Origin: JAHRAW01 sp965249835
GTDB lineage: Bacteria; Pseudomonadota; Gammaproteobacteria; Arenicellales; Poriferihabitantaceae
Assembly: GCA_965249835.1 (NCBI GenBank)
Contig: CBDFMY010000004.1
Span: 1-64,000, forward strand
Direction of reading: 5' to 3'
Length of the DNA stretch: 64,000 nt
Made by a program: the position numbers and the translations under genes. The first letter of the stretch is position 1, and every line of letters begins with the position of its first letter. The notes under the pieces are model-generated. The model was not told where the DNA came from, made no database searches, and saw only the letters and a program-made list of their open reading frames with translations. Shown here one piece after another: positions 8,594-18,005 of the stretch.

Positions 8594-9458
8594 GGAATTT
8601 CAAAATGTTTTTAACAAAGCTATTTTTGAGAAATCAAAACCAGATTTAATAGGGAAAATAGCCACTTACCCAGAAAGATATGCTGGTTTATTCAGACCAA
8701 CCAAACCAAAAGCTAAAATTATTCAAAATTTGTTGCAATCCCATGAAATTAGATTTGGTGATGCCTTTGAAATTGTAATTACACAATACTTAGGACAATC
8801 GGGCTTCTCCATTTTAGATGGAGAATTTTTAGATGGCGATGGTAATGCTTTAGAGTTAGATCAAATTTTCTCTAATGATGACCATGTATTTTTCGTCGAA
8901 CAAAAAATTAGAGATGATCACGATTCAAGCAAGAAAAGAGGGCAAGTTGACAATTTTGAAAAGAAAATAATAGCGATTCTTGAAGAACATGAAGAATCAA
9001 ATGTGGAGGGTTTTTTCTACTTCATTGACGATAGTTTCCAAAAAAACAGAAATTATTACACATCCAAAATTAAAGAATTGTCCAACTCATATGGAATTCC
9101 TTTGCATTTGTCATATGGGCCCGAGTTGTTCATGCAAATTGGAAGAAGTTGCGTGTGGGAAGAGATATTAAGTCACTTGCAATTATGGAAAAACACCATT
9201 CCAGACCTGCCAGAAATAAATTTTGATAAAAATCCAGAAGATAGTTTTGATGACATAAAGGAGTTATCGCCTCAAATATACAGAAAATTATTGTCTAATC
9301 CTGACTTGGATGAAGTTCTTTGCGCTTTGTTTCCTGAAAGAAAAACATTGACGTTGCTTTTCGAATACTTTGAGCACAAACATAAAAATGGCGATGGAAA
9401 AATATATGAAAGGTTGAAAGCTTTATGTGGCGGTACAATAAATCGTTTGGGGCAATAG
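8583..9458 (+). CDS. Putative type II restriction endonuclease (partner of the methyltransferase)
   Basis: About 291 residues, starting at ATG 8583 inside the end of the methyltransferase gene; an in-frame ATG at 8553 is an alternative. A PD-(D/E)xK-type active site is suggested by ELDQIFSNDD followed by FFVEQKIRDDHDSSKKRGQ, i.e. an acidic residue about 14 positions before an E-x-K. An upstream Glu/Asp-rich helix (RFGDAFEIVITQYL) fits the usual N-terminal metal-ligand helix. I do not recognise the exact REBASE family; given the partner, cleavage at GANTC is the simplest expectation. AT-rich composition matches the methyltransferase and not the flanking genes. Confidence 0.75.
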   Translation: MEYREFQNVFNKAIFEKSKPDLIGKIATYPERYAGLFRPTKPKAKIIQNLLQSHEIRFGDAFEIVITQYLGQSGFSILDGEFLDGDGNALELDQIFSNDDHVFFVEQKIRDDHDSSKKRGQVDNFEKKIIAILEEHEESNVEGFFYFIDDSFQKNRNYYTSKIKELSNSYGIPLHLSYGPELFMQIGRSCVWEEILSHLQLWKNTIPDLPEINFDKNPEDSFDDIKELSPQIYRKLLSNPDLDEVLCALFPERKTLTLLFEYFEHKHKNGDGKIYERLKALCGGTINRLGQ

Positions 9459-9588
9459 ATTGAGTTTCGTTAGATCTAACTGTAAGAATCGACAATACGC
9501 CTTTGCTGACATACACCGCAACCACGACCAATGCGGTTTATCATAACCATTGATTTGCCAACACAAATTTCCATGTAGGTTGTGTCTG

Positions 9589-11007
9589 TTAGAACGGCAA
9601 ACCCAAATCCTTACCCCGAACCGACCGTAGCAACTCGCGAAACCGGGATTGAATGGTCTCCAGTTGTCGTTGGGTGTCGGCTTCAAAGCGCATAATTACC
9701 GCCGGCGTGGTGTTGGATGCGCGTATCAAACCGAAACCGTTTTGGAAATCCACGCGCAAGCCATCCAGGTGGCTGACAACGGCATCATCGAAACGACCAT
9801 CACGACCAACCGCGGCGACCAACTCCGCCACCAACGCATGCGGTTCCCCCTCTTTCATTTCCAATCGCAACTCCGGCGTGTTGACGGTGTCGGGTAGCGC
9901 GGCGAACACCACGCCGGGCGTGCGATGGTCGGCGGCAAGCAATTCGCACAGTCGTGCGCCGGCGTATATTCCATCGTCGAATCCGCCCCAACGGTCGTTG
10001 AAAAACAAATGCCCGCTCATCTCTCCGGCGAACACCGCGCCGCTGTCGCGGAGTTTGTTTTTGATGAAGGAATGGCCGGTCTTGCACATGGTGGCGATGC
10101 CACCGCCGGCTTTGATGGCGCGCGGTAGCATGCGCGAGCATTTCACATCAAAAATAATTTCCGCACCGGGATGTTGCGCCAATATATCTTCCACGAACAA
10201 CAACATCAGCCGGTCGGCCCAGATGATATCGCCGTTGTCGGAGACCACCCCGAGGCGGTCGCCATCGCCATCAAACGCCATGCCGAAATCGGCGTTGTGC
10301 GTACGCACCGCGTCGATCAAGTCGTGCAGATTTTCCGGACGGCTCGGGTCGGGATGATGATTGGGAAAGGTGCCGTCCACTTCACAGAACAATTCAATCA
10401 CATCGCAACCGATGGCGCGAAACACCTCCGGCGCGACCACGCCGGCGGCACCGTTGCCGCAGTCAATGACCACTTTCAAGGGCTTCGCCAACCGAATATC
10501 CCCGGCGAGTTTTTGTTGATACGCCAACAACGCATCGTGATGATGTGGTTTGCCGACGGCGGCATCGTCGTCGCTGTCATCGTCTGGCACGGTTTCAATC
10601 ACCCGTTGCTTAAGCGTCTGAATCCTGTCACCGGACAAGGCAACCCCGCCGATCATCATTTTCAGTCCATTGTATTGCGCCGGATTGTGGCTGGCGGTAA
10701 CCATCACGCCACTTCCGCTGCGGCATTGCATCGCGGCAAAATACAACACCGGTGTCGGCACCAGACCAATGTCCACAACATCGCAACCGCTTTTCAGGAG
10801 GCCGCGAATCAGCGCATCGGCAAGTTGTGGTCCGCTTACGCGCCCGTCCCGCCCGACCACGAATTCACCGATGTCCCGCGCCCGCGCCTCGGCACCGAGT
10901 GCGCGCCCAATTCGCTCCGCCATAGTCGGCGTCAACGCGGTTTTGACGATGCCGCGGATGTCGTATAACTTGAAGATATGATCAGGGAATTTCATTGTGC
11001 TTGCCAT
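9589..11007 (-). CDS. algC: Phosphomannomutase/phosphoglucomutase, AlgC-type
   Basis: 472-residue alpha-D-phosphohexomutase that interconverts mannose- or glucose-6-phosphate and the 1-phosphates for surface polysaccharide and LPS precursors. All four domains are recognisable: active-site TASHNPAQYNG (phosphoserine at 106), metal-binding AFDGDGDRLGVV, sugar-binding GEMSGHLFF, and the phosphate loop RASNTTPAVIMRFE in domain 4. The start at 11007 (MASTMKFPDH) has an alternative ATG four codons in. It stands alone between the R-M pair and a repeat cluster, and could supply sugar phosphates to the glycosyltransferase cluster at 36-40 kb, though the two are not linked. Confidence 0.92.
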   Translation of the reverse strand: MASTMKFPDHIFKLYDIRGIVKTALTPTMAERIGRALGAEARARDIGEFVVGRDGRVSGPQLADALIRGLLKSGCDVVDIGLVPTPVLYFAAMQCRSGSGVMVTASHNPAQYNGLKMMIGGVALSGDRIQTLKQRVIETVPDDDSDDDAAVGKPHHHDALLAYQQKLAGDIRLAKPLKVVIDCGNGAAGVVAPEVFRAIGCDVIELFCEVDGTFPNHHPDPSRPENLHDLIDAVRTHNADFGMAFDGDGDRLGVVSDNGDIIWADRLMLLFVEDILAQHPGAEIIFDVKCSRMLPRAIKAGGGIATMCKTGHSFIKNKLRDSGAVFAGEMSGHLFFNDRWGGFDDGIYAGARLCELLAADHRTPGVVFAALPDTVNTPELRLEMKEGEPHALVAELVAAVGRDGRFDDAVVSHLDGLRVDFQNGFGLIRASNTTPAVIMRFEADTQRQLETIQSRFRELLRSVRGKDLGLPF

Positions 11008-11496
11008 TCGCTTGCTTATTTTCCGCCATGGTTTATTACGCCGTATAGTGTTGCGTTGCGTTGCGTTGTCGCTTACTTACTTAATGTAAGCGCGCTCCAC
11101 CGCTCCTTGCGCGCCTTGCCTGACGAAAAATAATCTGCGCTCAATGTTGCGTGCGCCTTGCCTGACAACGAAAATACTGCGCACAATGTTTGTTCGTAAT
11201 TAATGAGTCCAATCAAACCGGGCTTTTTGCGCGTATCATCCCTGATACGCGCCCTTCGGGCTCGTTTCGCTCGCGCCAATCAATTCATAGCGCTCCCGGC
11301 GATTTTTTCCGCCATGGTTTATTACGCCGTATAGTGTTGCGCTGCGTTGCGTTGTCGCTTACTTACTTAATGTAAGCGCGCTCCACCGCTCCTTGCGCGC
11401 CTTGCCTGACGAAAAATAATCTGCGCTCAATGTTGCGCGCGCCTTGCCTGACAACGAAAATTCGGCGCGCAATTTTGCGTTTCCCCCGCGCTGGTT
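11008..11496. repeat. Repeat cluster with a ~150-bp direct duplication
   Basis: About 150 bp starting TTCCGCCATGGTTTATTACG occurs twice, near 11021-11175 and 11308-11462. Between the copies lie a terminator-like hairpin (around 11204-11227, AGTCC...CCGGGCTTTTT) and a family A unit (about 11229-11308). Family B fragments are present in both duplicated copies. No gene is supported here. Confidence 0.8.
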
Positions 11497-12960
11497 TCAA
11501 TTCGCTTTGTGAATCGCGCGTTTGTCCAGCGCCAGCGCAGCTTCATGCACTGCTTCCGACAGAGTCGGGTGGGCGTGAATGGTGCGCGCCAGATCTTCGG
11601 AACTGGCACGGTATTCCATTGCCAACACGCACTCGGCGATTAACTCGGAGACATGCGGTCCCACCATGTGCACCCCAAGCAGTCGGTCGGTTTTTTCGTG
11701 GGCGATCATCTTCACCAGACCCGCGGGTTCCTCCATCGCCAACGCACGACCGATTGCGGCGAATGGAAACGATCCGGTTCGATACGCCACGCCTTGTTCT
11801 TTCAATTGCTGTTCGGTTTGCCCGACCCAGGCGATTTCCGGCGCGGTATAAATCACCCAAGGCACGGTGTTGAAATCAACATGCCCGACTCGGTCGGAGC
11901 CGGCGGCGATGCGCTCGGCAACCGCCACGCCTTCTTCCGAACTCTTATGCGCCAGCATCGGTCCCCGCACCGCATCGCCGATTGCCCACACATCGCACGC
12001 CTCGGTGCGGCAGTTGTCATCCACCGGTATGAACCCCCGCGCATCCGGCGCAACGCCGCAATCATCGGAAAGCAACCCGTCGGTGGCCGCTCGCCGACCC
12101 ACCGCCACGATCACGCGCTCCACTTCAATGCTATGCGTCGCTTCTTTTTGCCGATACTCCATGATTGTCGCGCTGCTTGTCGCCGCGGCAGTTTGCACAC
12201 TGCGCACGGTGGCGCCGAGACGAATATCCAGCCCCTGGCGTTTGAATTGACGGGCCGCTTCGCGCGCAATGTGACGATCGGCGACGCCGAGAAACTCATC
12301 CATCGCTTCCAGAATGACCACTTGCGAACCGAGTCGATTCCACACGCTGCCGAGTTCAAGTCCGATGGCACCGGCGCCGATGACGCCCAGTCGCGGCGGC
12401 ACATGATCAAAGGCGAGCGCGGCGGTGGAATCCACCACCGTCTCGCCATCAAACGGAATGTCGGGCAATGCAATAGGCGCGCTACCCGGTGCAAGGATAA
12501 TGTGCCTTGCGTGCAAGGTGCGGGATGGTTTGCGTGATGCGTCGCCGGGGTCACTCACCGCCACCGTGCGGTCTTTGCAAAGTTGTCCGTAGCCATGGAA
12601 GGATTCGATTTTATTATCTCTGAACAATGTCGAAATACCGCCGGTCAATTTGCCAACGATGTTATTTTTGCGCGTCAGCATTGTGCCGACATCCACCGCG
12701 GCATTTTCCACCGTGATGCCGTGCGCGGCGAATTGATGGTTGATGCGATCAAACAACTCGGAAGAATCCAGCAACGCCTTGGAAGGAATGCAGCCGACAT
12801 TCAGGCAGGTGCCGCCCAAACACGGCTTGCCCTGAGCGTCGGCGCGGTCGTCAACACAGGCAACGCGCAAGCCCAGTTGCGCGCAACGAATGGCCGCCAC
12901 ATAGCCACCCGGTCCGCCGCCGATGACGATGACATCCCAGTCAGACATGGCATCAGACAT
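11497..12960 (-). CDS. lpdA: Dihydrolipoyl dehydrogenase (E3 of 2-oxoglutarate dehydrogenase)
   Basis: 487-residue flavoprotein that reoxidises the dihydrolipoyl group of E2 using NAD+. Visible: FAD-binding GGGPGGYVAAIRCAQLG near residue 15, the redox disulfide GGTCLNVGCIPSKALL, the NAD-binding GVIGAGAIGLELGSVW, the AIGDAVRGPMLAHKSSEEG FAD site, and the interface catalytic motif HAHPTLSEAVHEA near the C terminus. It is the third gene of sucA-sucB-lpd, starting 57 bp after sucB. An in-frame ATG four codons in is an alternative start. Confidence 0.96.
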   Translation of the reverse strand: MSDAMSDWDVIVIGGGPGGYVAAIRCAQLGLRVACVDDRADAQGKPCLGGTCLNVGCIPSKALLDSSELFDRINHQFAAHGITVENAAVDVGTMLTRKNNIVGKLTGGISTLFRDNKIESFHGYGQLCKDRTVAVSDPGDASRKPSRTLHARHIILAPGSAPIALPDIPFDGETVVDSTAALAFDHVPPRLGVIGAGAIGLELGSVWNRLGSQVVILEAMDEFLGVADRHIAREAARQFKRQGLDIRLGATVRSVQTAAATSSATIMEYRQKEATHSIEVERVIVAVGRRAATDGLLSDDCGVAPDARGFIPVDDNCRTEACDVWAIGDAVRGPMLAHKSSEEGVAVAERIAAGSDRVGHVDFNTVPWVIYTAPEIAWVGQTEQQLKEQGVAYRTGSFPFAAIGRALAMEEPAGLVKMIAHEKTDRLLGVHMVGPHVSELIAECVLAMEYRASSEDLARTIHAHPTLSEAVHEAALALDKRAIHKAN

Positions 12961-13017
12961 GACGAATCGTGTCGGTTGGTAAAGTTAACGCATCCAACCT
13001 TTCGAATAGTTTGCCGC

Positions 13018-14364
13018 TCACCAATCCAGCAACATCCGCGCCGGATCTTCCAGCGATTCTTTTATGGCAACCAGAAACCGTACCGCTTCCTGGCCATCAA
13101 TGATGCGATGGTCGTAGGTCAGCGCGAGATACATCATCGGGCGGATGACCACTTGCCCGTCTTCCGCCACCGGTCGCTGCTGGATTTTATGCATTCCGAG
13201 GATGGCGCTTTGCGGTGGATTGACGATGGGCGTGGACAGCAACGAGCCGAAAACGCCGCCGTTGGTGAGGGTGAAAGTTCCGCCGATGAGATCGTCCAGG
13301 TCGATTTTTCCGTCCTGTGCGCGGCTGCCAAACGCGCGGATTTGGGTTTCAATGTCGGCGAAATTTAATCGTTCGCAGTTGCGCAGAATGGGAACCACCA
13401 GCCCGCGGTTGGATGCCACCGCGATACCGATGTCGCAGTAGTTGTGTCGCACGATGTCGGTGCCATCAATGTGTGCGTTCACCAGCGGAAATTTTAGCAG
13501 TGCCGCCACGCTCGCCTTGACGAAAAACGACATGAAGCCGAGACGCACGCCGTGGGTTTTTTCGAACTCCTCTTTATAACGCGCACGCAATTCCACCACT
13601 GGTTTCATATGCACTTCATTAAATGTGGTCAGCAACGCCGAACTTTGTTGCGATTGAATCAAGCGCGTGGCAATGGTTTGGCGCAATCTACTCATGGGCT
13701 CGCGGGTTTCCTCGCGCGCGCTTTCGGGTTTTTTCGCGGACGCATCATCAAACGACGACTTGGCCGGCGATGTGGTCGCAGGTGGTATTTCCGGCACGGA
13801 GGTCGCAGGTGGTATTTCCGGCACGGAGGTCGCAGCAGTTGCAGGCGGTTCAGTTGTCGCAGGTGGCGCTTCAGAGCGCACCAATGGTTCCGCCGGCACT
13901 TCGTCCGGCGTCACTTGATTGCCAATGAAATCCAGAATGTCCTCTTTGGTCACGCGTCCATCGCGCCCGCTGCCGGTAATCTCCGCCGGATTCAAGCCAT
14001 GCGATTCCACCAGATTGCGCACTGCCGGACTCATCGGTTGGTCGTCGTTATCGTTATTGTCCTCATGCGCAGGCGCGACATCTGGCTCCTGCGCCGTGCT
14101 TTGTTGCGGTGCGGCAACCTTCGCAGCACCGGGTTGCATTCGCGCCAGCACTTCACCGGAGAGAACCATGTCACCCGGCTCATGAAGTATTTCGGTAAGC
14201 ACGCCGTCCTGCGTTGCCGGAACTTCCAGCACGACTTTGTCGGTCTCCACTTCCACCAGAATTTCATCGCGGCTAACCGAATCGCCGACTTGTTTTTTCC
14301 ATTCCAGCAACAACCCATCGGCGACGGATTCGGGCAAAACGGGTACGGTAATTTCTATGGACAT
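13018..14364 (-). CDS. sucB: Dihydrolipoyllysine succinyltransferase (E2 of 2-oxoglutarate dehydrogenase)
   Basis: 448-residue E2 core. An N-terminal lipoyl domain carries the lipoylated Lys in EVETDKVVLEVPA (about 36-48). A charged/Pro-rich linker leads to the peripheral-subunit binding domain (PAVRNLVESHGLNPAEITGSGRDGRVTKED, given here only as position about 113-142). A second Ala/Thr/Pro linker precedes the acyltransferase domain, which ends with the catalytic DHRIIDGQEAVRFL. The second linker contains a perfect 27-bp tandem duplication. The gene starts 19 bp after sucA and is co-transcribed with it. Confidence 0.96.
   Translation of the reverse strand: MSIEITVPVLPESVADGLLLEWKKQVGDSVSRDEILVEVETDKVVLEVPATQDGVLTEILHEPGDMVLSGEVLARMQPGAAKVAAPQQSTAQEPDVAPAHEDNNDNDDQPMSPAVRNLVESHGLNPAEITGSGRDGRVTKEDILDFIGNQVTPDEVPAEPLVRSEAPPATTEPPATAATSVPEIPPATSVPEIPPATTSPAKSSFDDASAKKPESAREETREPMSRLRQTIATRLIQSQQSSALLTTFNEVHMKPVVELRARYKEEFEKTHGVRLGFMSFFVKASVAALLKFPLVNAHIDGTDIVRHNYCDIGIAVASNRGLVVPILRNCERLNFADIETQIRAFGSRAQDGKIDLDDLIGGTFTLTNGGVFGSLLSTPIVNPPQSAILGMHKIQQRPVAEDGQVVIRPMMYLALTYDHRIIDGQEAVRFLVAIKESLEDPARMLLDW
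13774..13827 (-). repeat. 27-bp perfect tandem repeat in the SucB linker
   Basis: Two identical 27-bp units side by side, starting GGTCGCAGGTGGTATTTCC on the plus strand. They encode a nine-residue unit (ATSVPEIPP) twice in the flexible Ala-Pro linker, so copy-number change would keep the frame and only alter linker length. Confidence 0.9.
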
Positions 14365-14383
14365 GGCAATGTTGAAGTGATGG

Positions 14384-17194
14384 TCAGGTGATAGTCAGGG
14401 CTTGGTCAATGAGTCGCCGCTGTTGCTCCAGATGCAACCGATAGTAGCCCACAGCCGGAGACGGAGATGCTTCCCGCCCAATATAACGCAATTTTTGATG
14501 CGCGTGCAAAAGTCCGACCAGATAGTGATCAATCTGATACCACGCCCCCTGATTTTTCGGCTCTTCCTGACACCACACCACCTCGCTCACGTGCGGATAG
14601 TCGGCCATCACTTTTTTCAAATCCAAAGTCGGGAACGGGCGCAGTTGCTCAATGCGCACGATGGCGATGCTGGCGTGCTCGGTCTCAAATCGCTGTCGTC
14701 GCTGTTCCAGCAAGTCGTAGTATACCTTGCCGCCGCACAATACCAGACGCGTGACTTTTTTCGGGTCAATGGAATCCAGTTCGCCGAGTACCGTGTGAAA
14801 TTTTCCGCCGCTCAATTGTTGCGGCGTGGACACCGCCAATTTGTGGCGCAACAAACTTTTGGGTGTCATCACAATCAACGGGCGACGCAGCGGACGAATA
14901 ATCTGTCGGCGCAACATGTGAAACATCTGCGCCGGCGTGGTCGGCGTGCATACCTGCATATTCGTTTCCGTGCAAAGTTGCAGGAAACGCTCAACACGCG
15001 CCGAGGAATGTTCGGGACCTTGACCTTCCATACCGTGCGGCAAAAACAAAGTCAGACCACAAACCCGTTTCCACTTGGCTTGCCCGCTGCTGATGAATTG
15101 GTCAATGACCACTTGCGCGCCGTTGACAAAATCGCCGAACTGCGCTTCCCAAATCACCAGCGTGCGCGGTTCGGTTGTGGCGTAGCCGTATTCAAACGCC
15201 AGCACCGCTTCCTCGGACAAAAACGAGTTGATGACCAGATACTTGCCGGCGTTGGTTAAGTGTTGCATCGGAATGTGCGTGCGCGCCTTTGATTGGTCGT
15301 GCAAAGTTACATGACGATGAGAAAAAGTTCCGCGACCGGCATCCTGACCGGACAGACGAATATCGTAACCATCTTTCAAAATGGTGGCGTAAGCCAGCAG
15401 TTCGGCGCAACCCCAATCCATCGGCACTTCGCCGCTCGCCATCGCCACGCGCTCATCCAACACTTTTTTCACGCGCGGATGCACCACGAAATCATCCGGC
15501 ACCTCGGTGAGTTTCTGCGCCAACTTCGGTAGCGAACCCGGCTCCACCGTGGTCGCGGTTCCATCATCCCAATCATTCCCAAGATACGGAGTCCAATCCA
15601 CCATAATCAACGCCTTGTTCGGATCTATCACCTGCCCGGCGACCACATGACCATCGTCCAGTTGATTGCGATAGGTGTCAATCATCGCCTGCGCTTGCTC
15701 GGTGCTGATGATGCCCTTTTGCGTCAACAATTCGGCGTAGATTTGTCGCGGCGTTTTTTTCGCTTTGATTTTTCCATACATAATCGGCTGCGTAATGCTC
15801 GGCTCGTCGGCTTCGTTGTGACCGTGGCGGCGATAGCAAACGATGTCAATGATCGCATCGCCGCCGAATTTCATTCGATATTGCAACGCCAGTTGCGCGG
15901 TCTGACGCACCGCCTCCGGGTCATCGCCGTTGACATGAAAAATCGGCGCCTGCACCATTTTCGCCACCTCGGTGCAATACAAGGTGGAGCGCGCATCCAG
16001 CGTGTTGGTGGTGAAACCGATCTGATTGTTGATGATGATGTGAATGGTGCCGCCGACCGAATAGCCGCGCGTGCGCGCCATGTTCAACGTTTCCATCACC
16101 ACGCCCTGACCGGCGAATGCGGCATCGCCGTGAATCAAAATCGGCACCACCTGTTTGCGCACGCTATCGCCGCGCCGTTCTTGTCGTGCGCGCACCGAAC
16201 CTTCCACCACCGGATCGATAATCTCCAGATGCGATGGATTGAACGAGAGCGCAACATGAGCGATGCCGCCGGGGGTTTCGATATCCGTCGACACGCCCTG
16301 ATGATATTTCACATCGCCGGTCTGAATATCGCCATTTTGATTGGCGGCATGTTGAATTTCATACACGCCTTCAAATTCGCTGAACAATTCTTTGGGTGCT
16401 TTGCCGAGAATGTTAACCAGCACATTGAGACGACCGCGATGCGCCATGCCGATAACGATTTCGCTAACGCCGAGCGCGCCGAATTGTTGAATCATGTCCG
16501 ACAATGTCGGGATCAACACATCGCCGCCTTCCAGCGAAAATCGTTTTTGCCCGACATATTTGGTATGTAAATATTTTTCCAAGCCCTCGGCGGCGGTTAA
16601 TTTTTGTAACAGATTAATGCGTTCGTCATCGCTGATGTAGGGCTGCACCGGATTCGACTCCACGCGTCCGCGCAACCATTCGCGTTGCTCCATGGAAGTC
16701 AGGTGGCTGACCTCGTAGCCGACCGAGCCGCAATACACCGCGCGCAGGTAGGCGAGGATTCCGCGCAAGGATTTGCGTCCGCCGCCGCCGAGATTGCCGA
16801 CATCAAACTCGGTATCCAGATCGCTCGGTCCCAAATCAAAGCGATCCAGTTCGATTTCTCCGGCATCGCCACGCGGCATAACGCCGATGGGGTCAATGTC
16901 TGCGAGCAAATGCCCAAGCGCGCGATACGCGGAAATCATCCGCGACACCTGCGCCTGCTTGTGAAACGAACGTTTAAACCAGGCTTCGGTGTCGACATCG
17001 GCAGTCGTGGCATCGGCGATGCCGGGCGCGCCGGACAAATTGCCGTCCGACAACGCGGCAAGCAAATCGTCCCACCGGGCATCCCGCTTGCCGCCGCTGT
17101 TCCGGTCGAGGGATTCGGCATCCCGGTAAAGGGATTCAAGATAGGTCATGTTCCCGCCATGCAAAAAGGCGAGATTGGTAGAGGGATTTTTCAT
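14384..17194 (-). CDS. sucA: 2-oxoglutarate dehydrogenase E1 component
   Basis: 936-residue thiamine-diphosphate enzyme that decarboxylates 2-oxoglutarate in the TCA cycle. The ATG at 17194 (MKNPSTNLAF) is chosen because it aligns with the start of E. coli SucA; the frame runs 20 codons further upstream and an internal ATG lies at 17149. Motifs visible: GMAHRGRLNVLVNILGK, the ThDP/Mg site GDAAFAGQGVVMETLN with INNQIGFTT, YRRHGHNEADEPS, SGQDAGRGTFSHRH, and a C-terminal LPHGMEGQGPEHSSAR. First gene of sucA-sucB-lpd on the minus strand. The sdh and sucCD genes often next to it are absent here. Confidence 0.96.
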   Translation of the reverse strand: MKNPSTNLAFLHGGNMTYLESLYRDAESLDRNSGGKRDARWDDLLAALSDGNLSGAPGIADATTADVDTEAWFKRSFHKQAQVSRMISAYRALGHLLADIDPIGVMPRGDAGEIELDRFDLGPSDLDTEFDVGNLGGGGRKSLRGILAYLRAVYCGSVGYEVSHLTSMEQREWLRGRVESNPVQPYISDDERINLLQKLTAAEGLEKYLHTKYVGQKRFSLEGGDVLIPTLSDMIQQFGALGVSEIVIGMAHRGRLNVLVNILGKAPKELFSEFEGVYEIQHAANQNGDIQTGDVKYHQGVSTDIETPGGIAHVALSFNPSHLEIIDPVVEGSVRARQERRGDSVRKQVVPILIHGDAAFAGQGVVMETLNMARTRGYSVGGTIHIIINNQIGFTTNTLDARSTLYCTEVAKMVQAPIFHVNGDDPEAVRQTAQLALQYRMKFGGDAIIDIVCYRRHGHNEADEPSITQPIMYGKIKAKKTPRQIYAELLTQKGIISTEQAQAMIDTYRNQLDDGHVVAGQVIDPNKALIMVDWTPYLGNDWDDGTATTVEPGSLPKLAQKLTEVPDDFVVHPRVKKVLDERVAMASGEVPMDWGCAELLAYATILKDGYDIRLSGQDAGRGTFSHRHVTLHDQSKARTHIPMQHLTNAGKYLVINSFLSEEAVLAFEYGYATTEPRTLVIWEAQFGDFVNGAQVVIDQFISSGQAKWKRVCGLTLFLPHGMEGQGPEHSSARVERFLQLCTETNMQVCTPTTPAQMFHMLRRQIIRPLRRPLIVMTPKSLLRHKLAVSTPQQLSGGKFHTVLGELDSIDPKKVTRLVLCGGKVYYDLLEQRRQRFETEHASIAIVRIEQLRPFPTLDLKKVMADYPHVSEVVWCQEEPKNQGAWYQIDHYLVGLLHAHQKLRYIGREASPSPAVGYYRLHLEQQRRLIDQALTIT

Positions 17195-17239
17195 AGTCAC
17201 TTTGTGATTTGAACAAGTGCCGAGTCTACCAAATACCAG

Positions 17240-17697
17240 CGTCATTATTCGCAACTATGCCGGACGACATATTTAACTGGATTATCCGGCCAAGCCGGAC
17301 TTCCTCTCGTGTGCTTTCGCGTCTCAAAGAGAGTCACACTTTGCGATTCACTACTACCTATCATTTGTCATCCTCGCCAGCAGGCGGGGCGGCTTCGCCG
17401 CGGAGTCACGCTACGCGTGACGACATTAATAGTCCGGCTACGCAGGACTCATTAATCACGAACAAACATTGCGCGCCTATTTTGCGCGTATCATCCCTGA
17501 TACGCGCCCTTCGGGCTCGCTTCGCTCGCGCCAATCAATTCATGGCGCTCCCGGCGATTTTTTCGTTGTCAGGCAAGGCGCACGAGGAGCGAGGGAGTGA
17601 GCAATACATTAAGTATGTGAACGACCAAGTGACGATGCGCAACAAAGCATGGCGGTGCCATAATAAAATGGGCAAGCGCAATGATAAATTGGACTAA
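17240..17697. repeat. Repeat cluster with complete family A and B units
   Basis: Family A (about 17478-17565) is followed without a gap by a full family B unit (about 17566-17695: GTTGTCAGGCAAGGCG, GAGGAGCGAGGGAGTGAG, ACATTAAGTATGTGAACG, then CATAATAAAATGGGCAAGCG). This copy shows the uninterrupted IS5 target CATTAAGTATG. The left part holds a GCCGGAC hairpin and the GTCACGCTACGCGTGAC palindrome. Confidence 0.85.
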
Positions 17698-17699
17698 CT

Positions 17700-18005
17700 C
17701 TGGTTAGTCAGGGAGCATGGTAATGCGTAGACCAACTGTCGATTCAGTGGTTTGACGATTCATCCTGGTATGGGAATGGTATAGTTCGATGTTTGGATTT
17801 TAACCAACGTTATTACAATGAACGCCGATTACACCGTTCCGGTATTGAGTTACTGAAGTTTTTACAATTATCGGGCTTGGCGGATAATCTGGTAGATATG
17901 CGTCTGGCGAGGACATCATTAATAAGATGCGGCAACTGCCACAACACGCTTACAAATAAATCAACGAATCAAAACACGCAACCCAACCCAACCGGAGATA
18001 AGCAA
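17700..18005 (+). other. Leader region of the ammonium transporter gene; no firm gene
   Basis: The transporter frame is open for 71 codons before its ATG. The middle part (from 17793) would encode FNQRYYNERRLHRSG, which resembles the tail of an integrase-type transposase, so this may be a remnant. A ribosome binding site just before 18006 argues against translation from here. No nitrogen-control promoter (GG-N10-GC) was convincingly seen. Confidence 0.4.

Noticed and set aside
17793..18005. 71-codon N-terminal extension of the ammonium transporter
   Set aside because: A good ribosome binding site lies right before ATG 18006 and Amt proteins begin there; the extension may be a transposase remnant.
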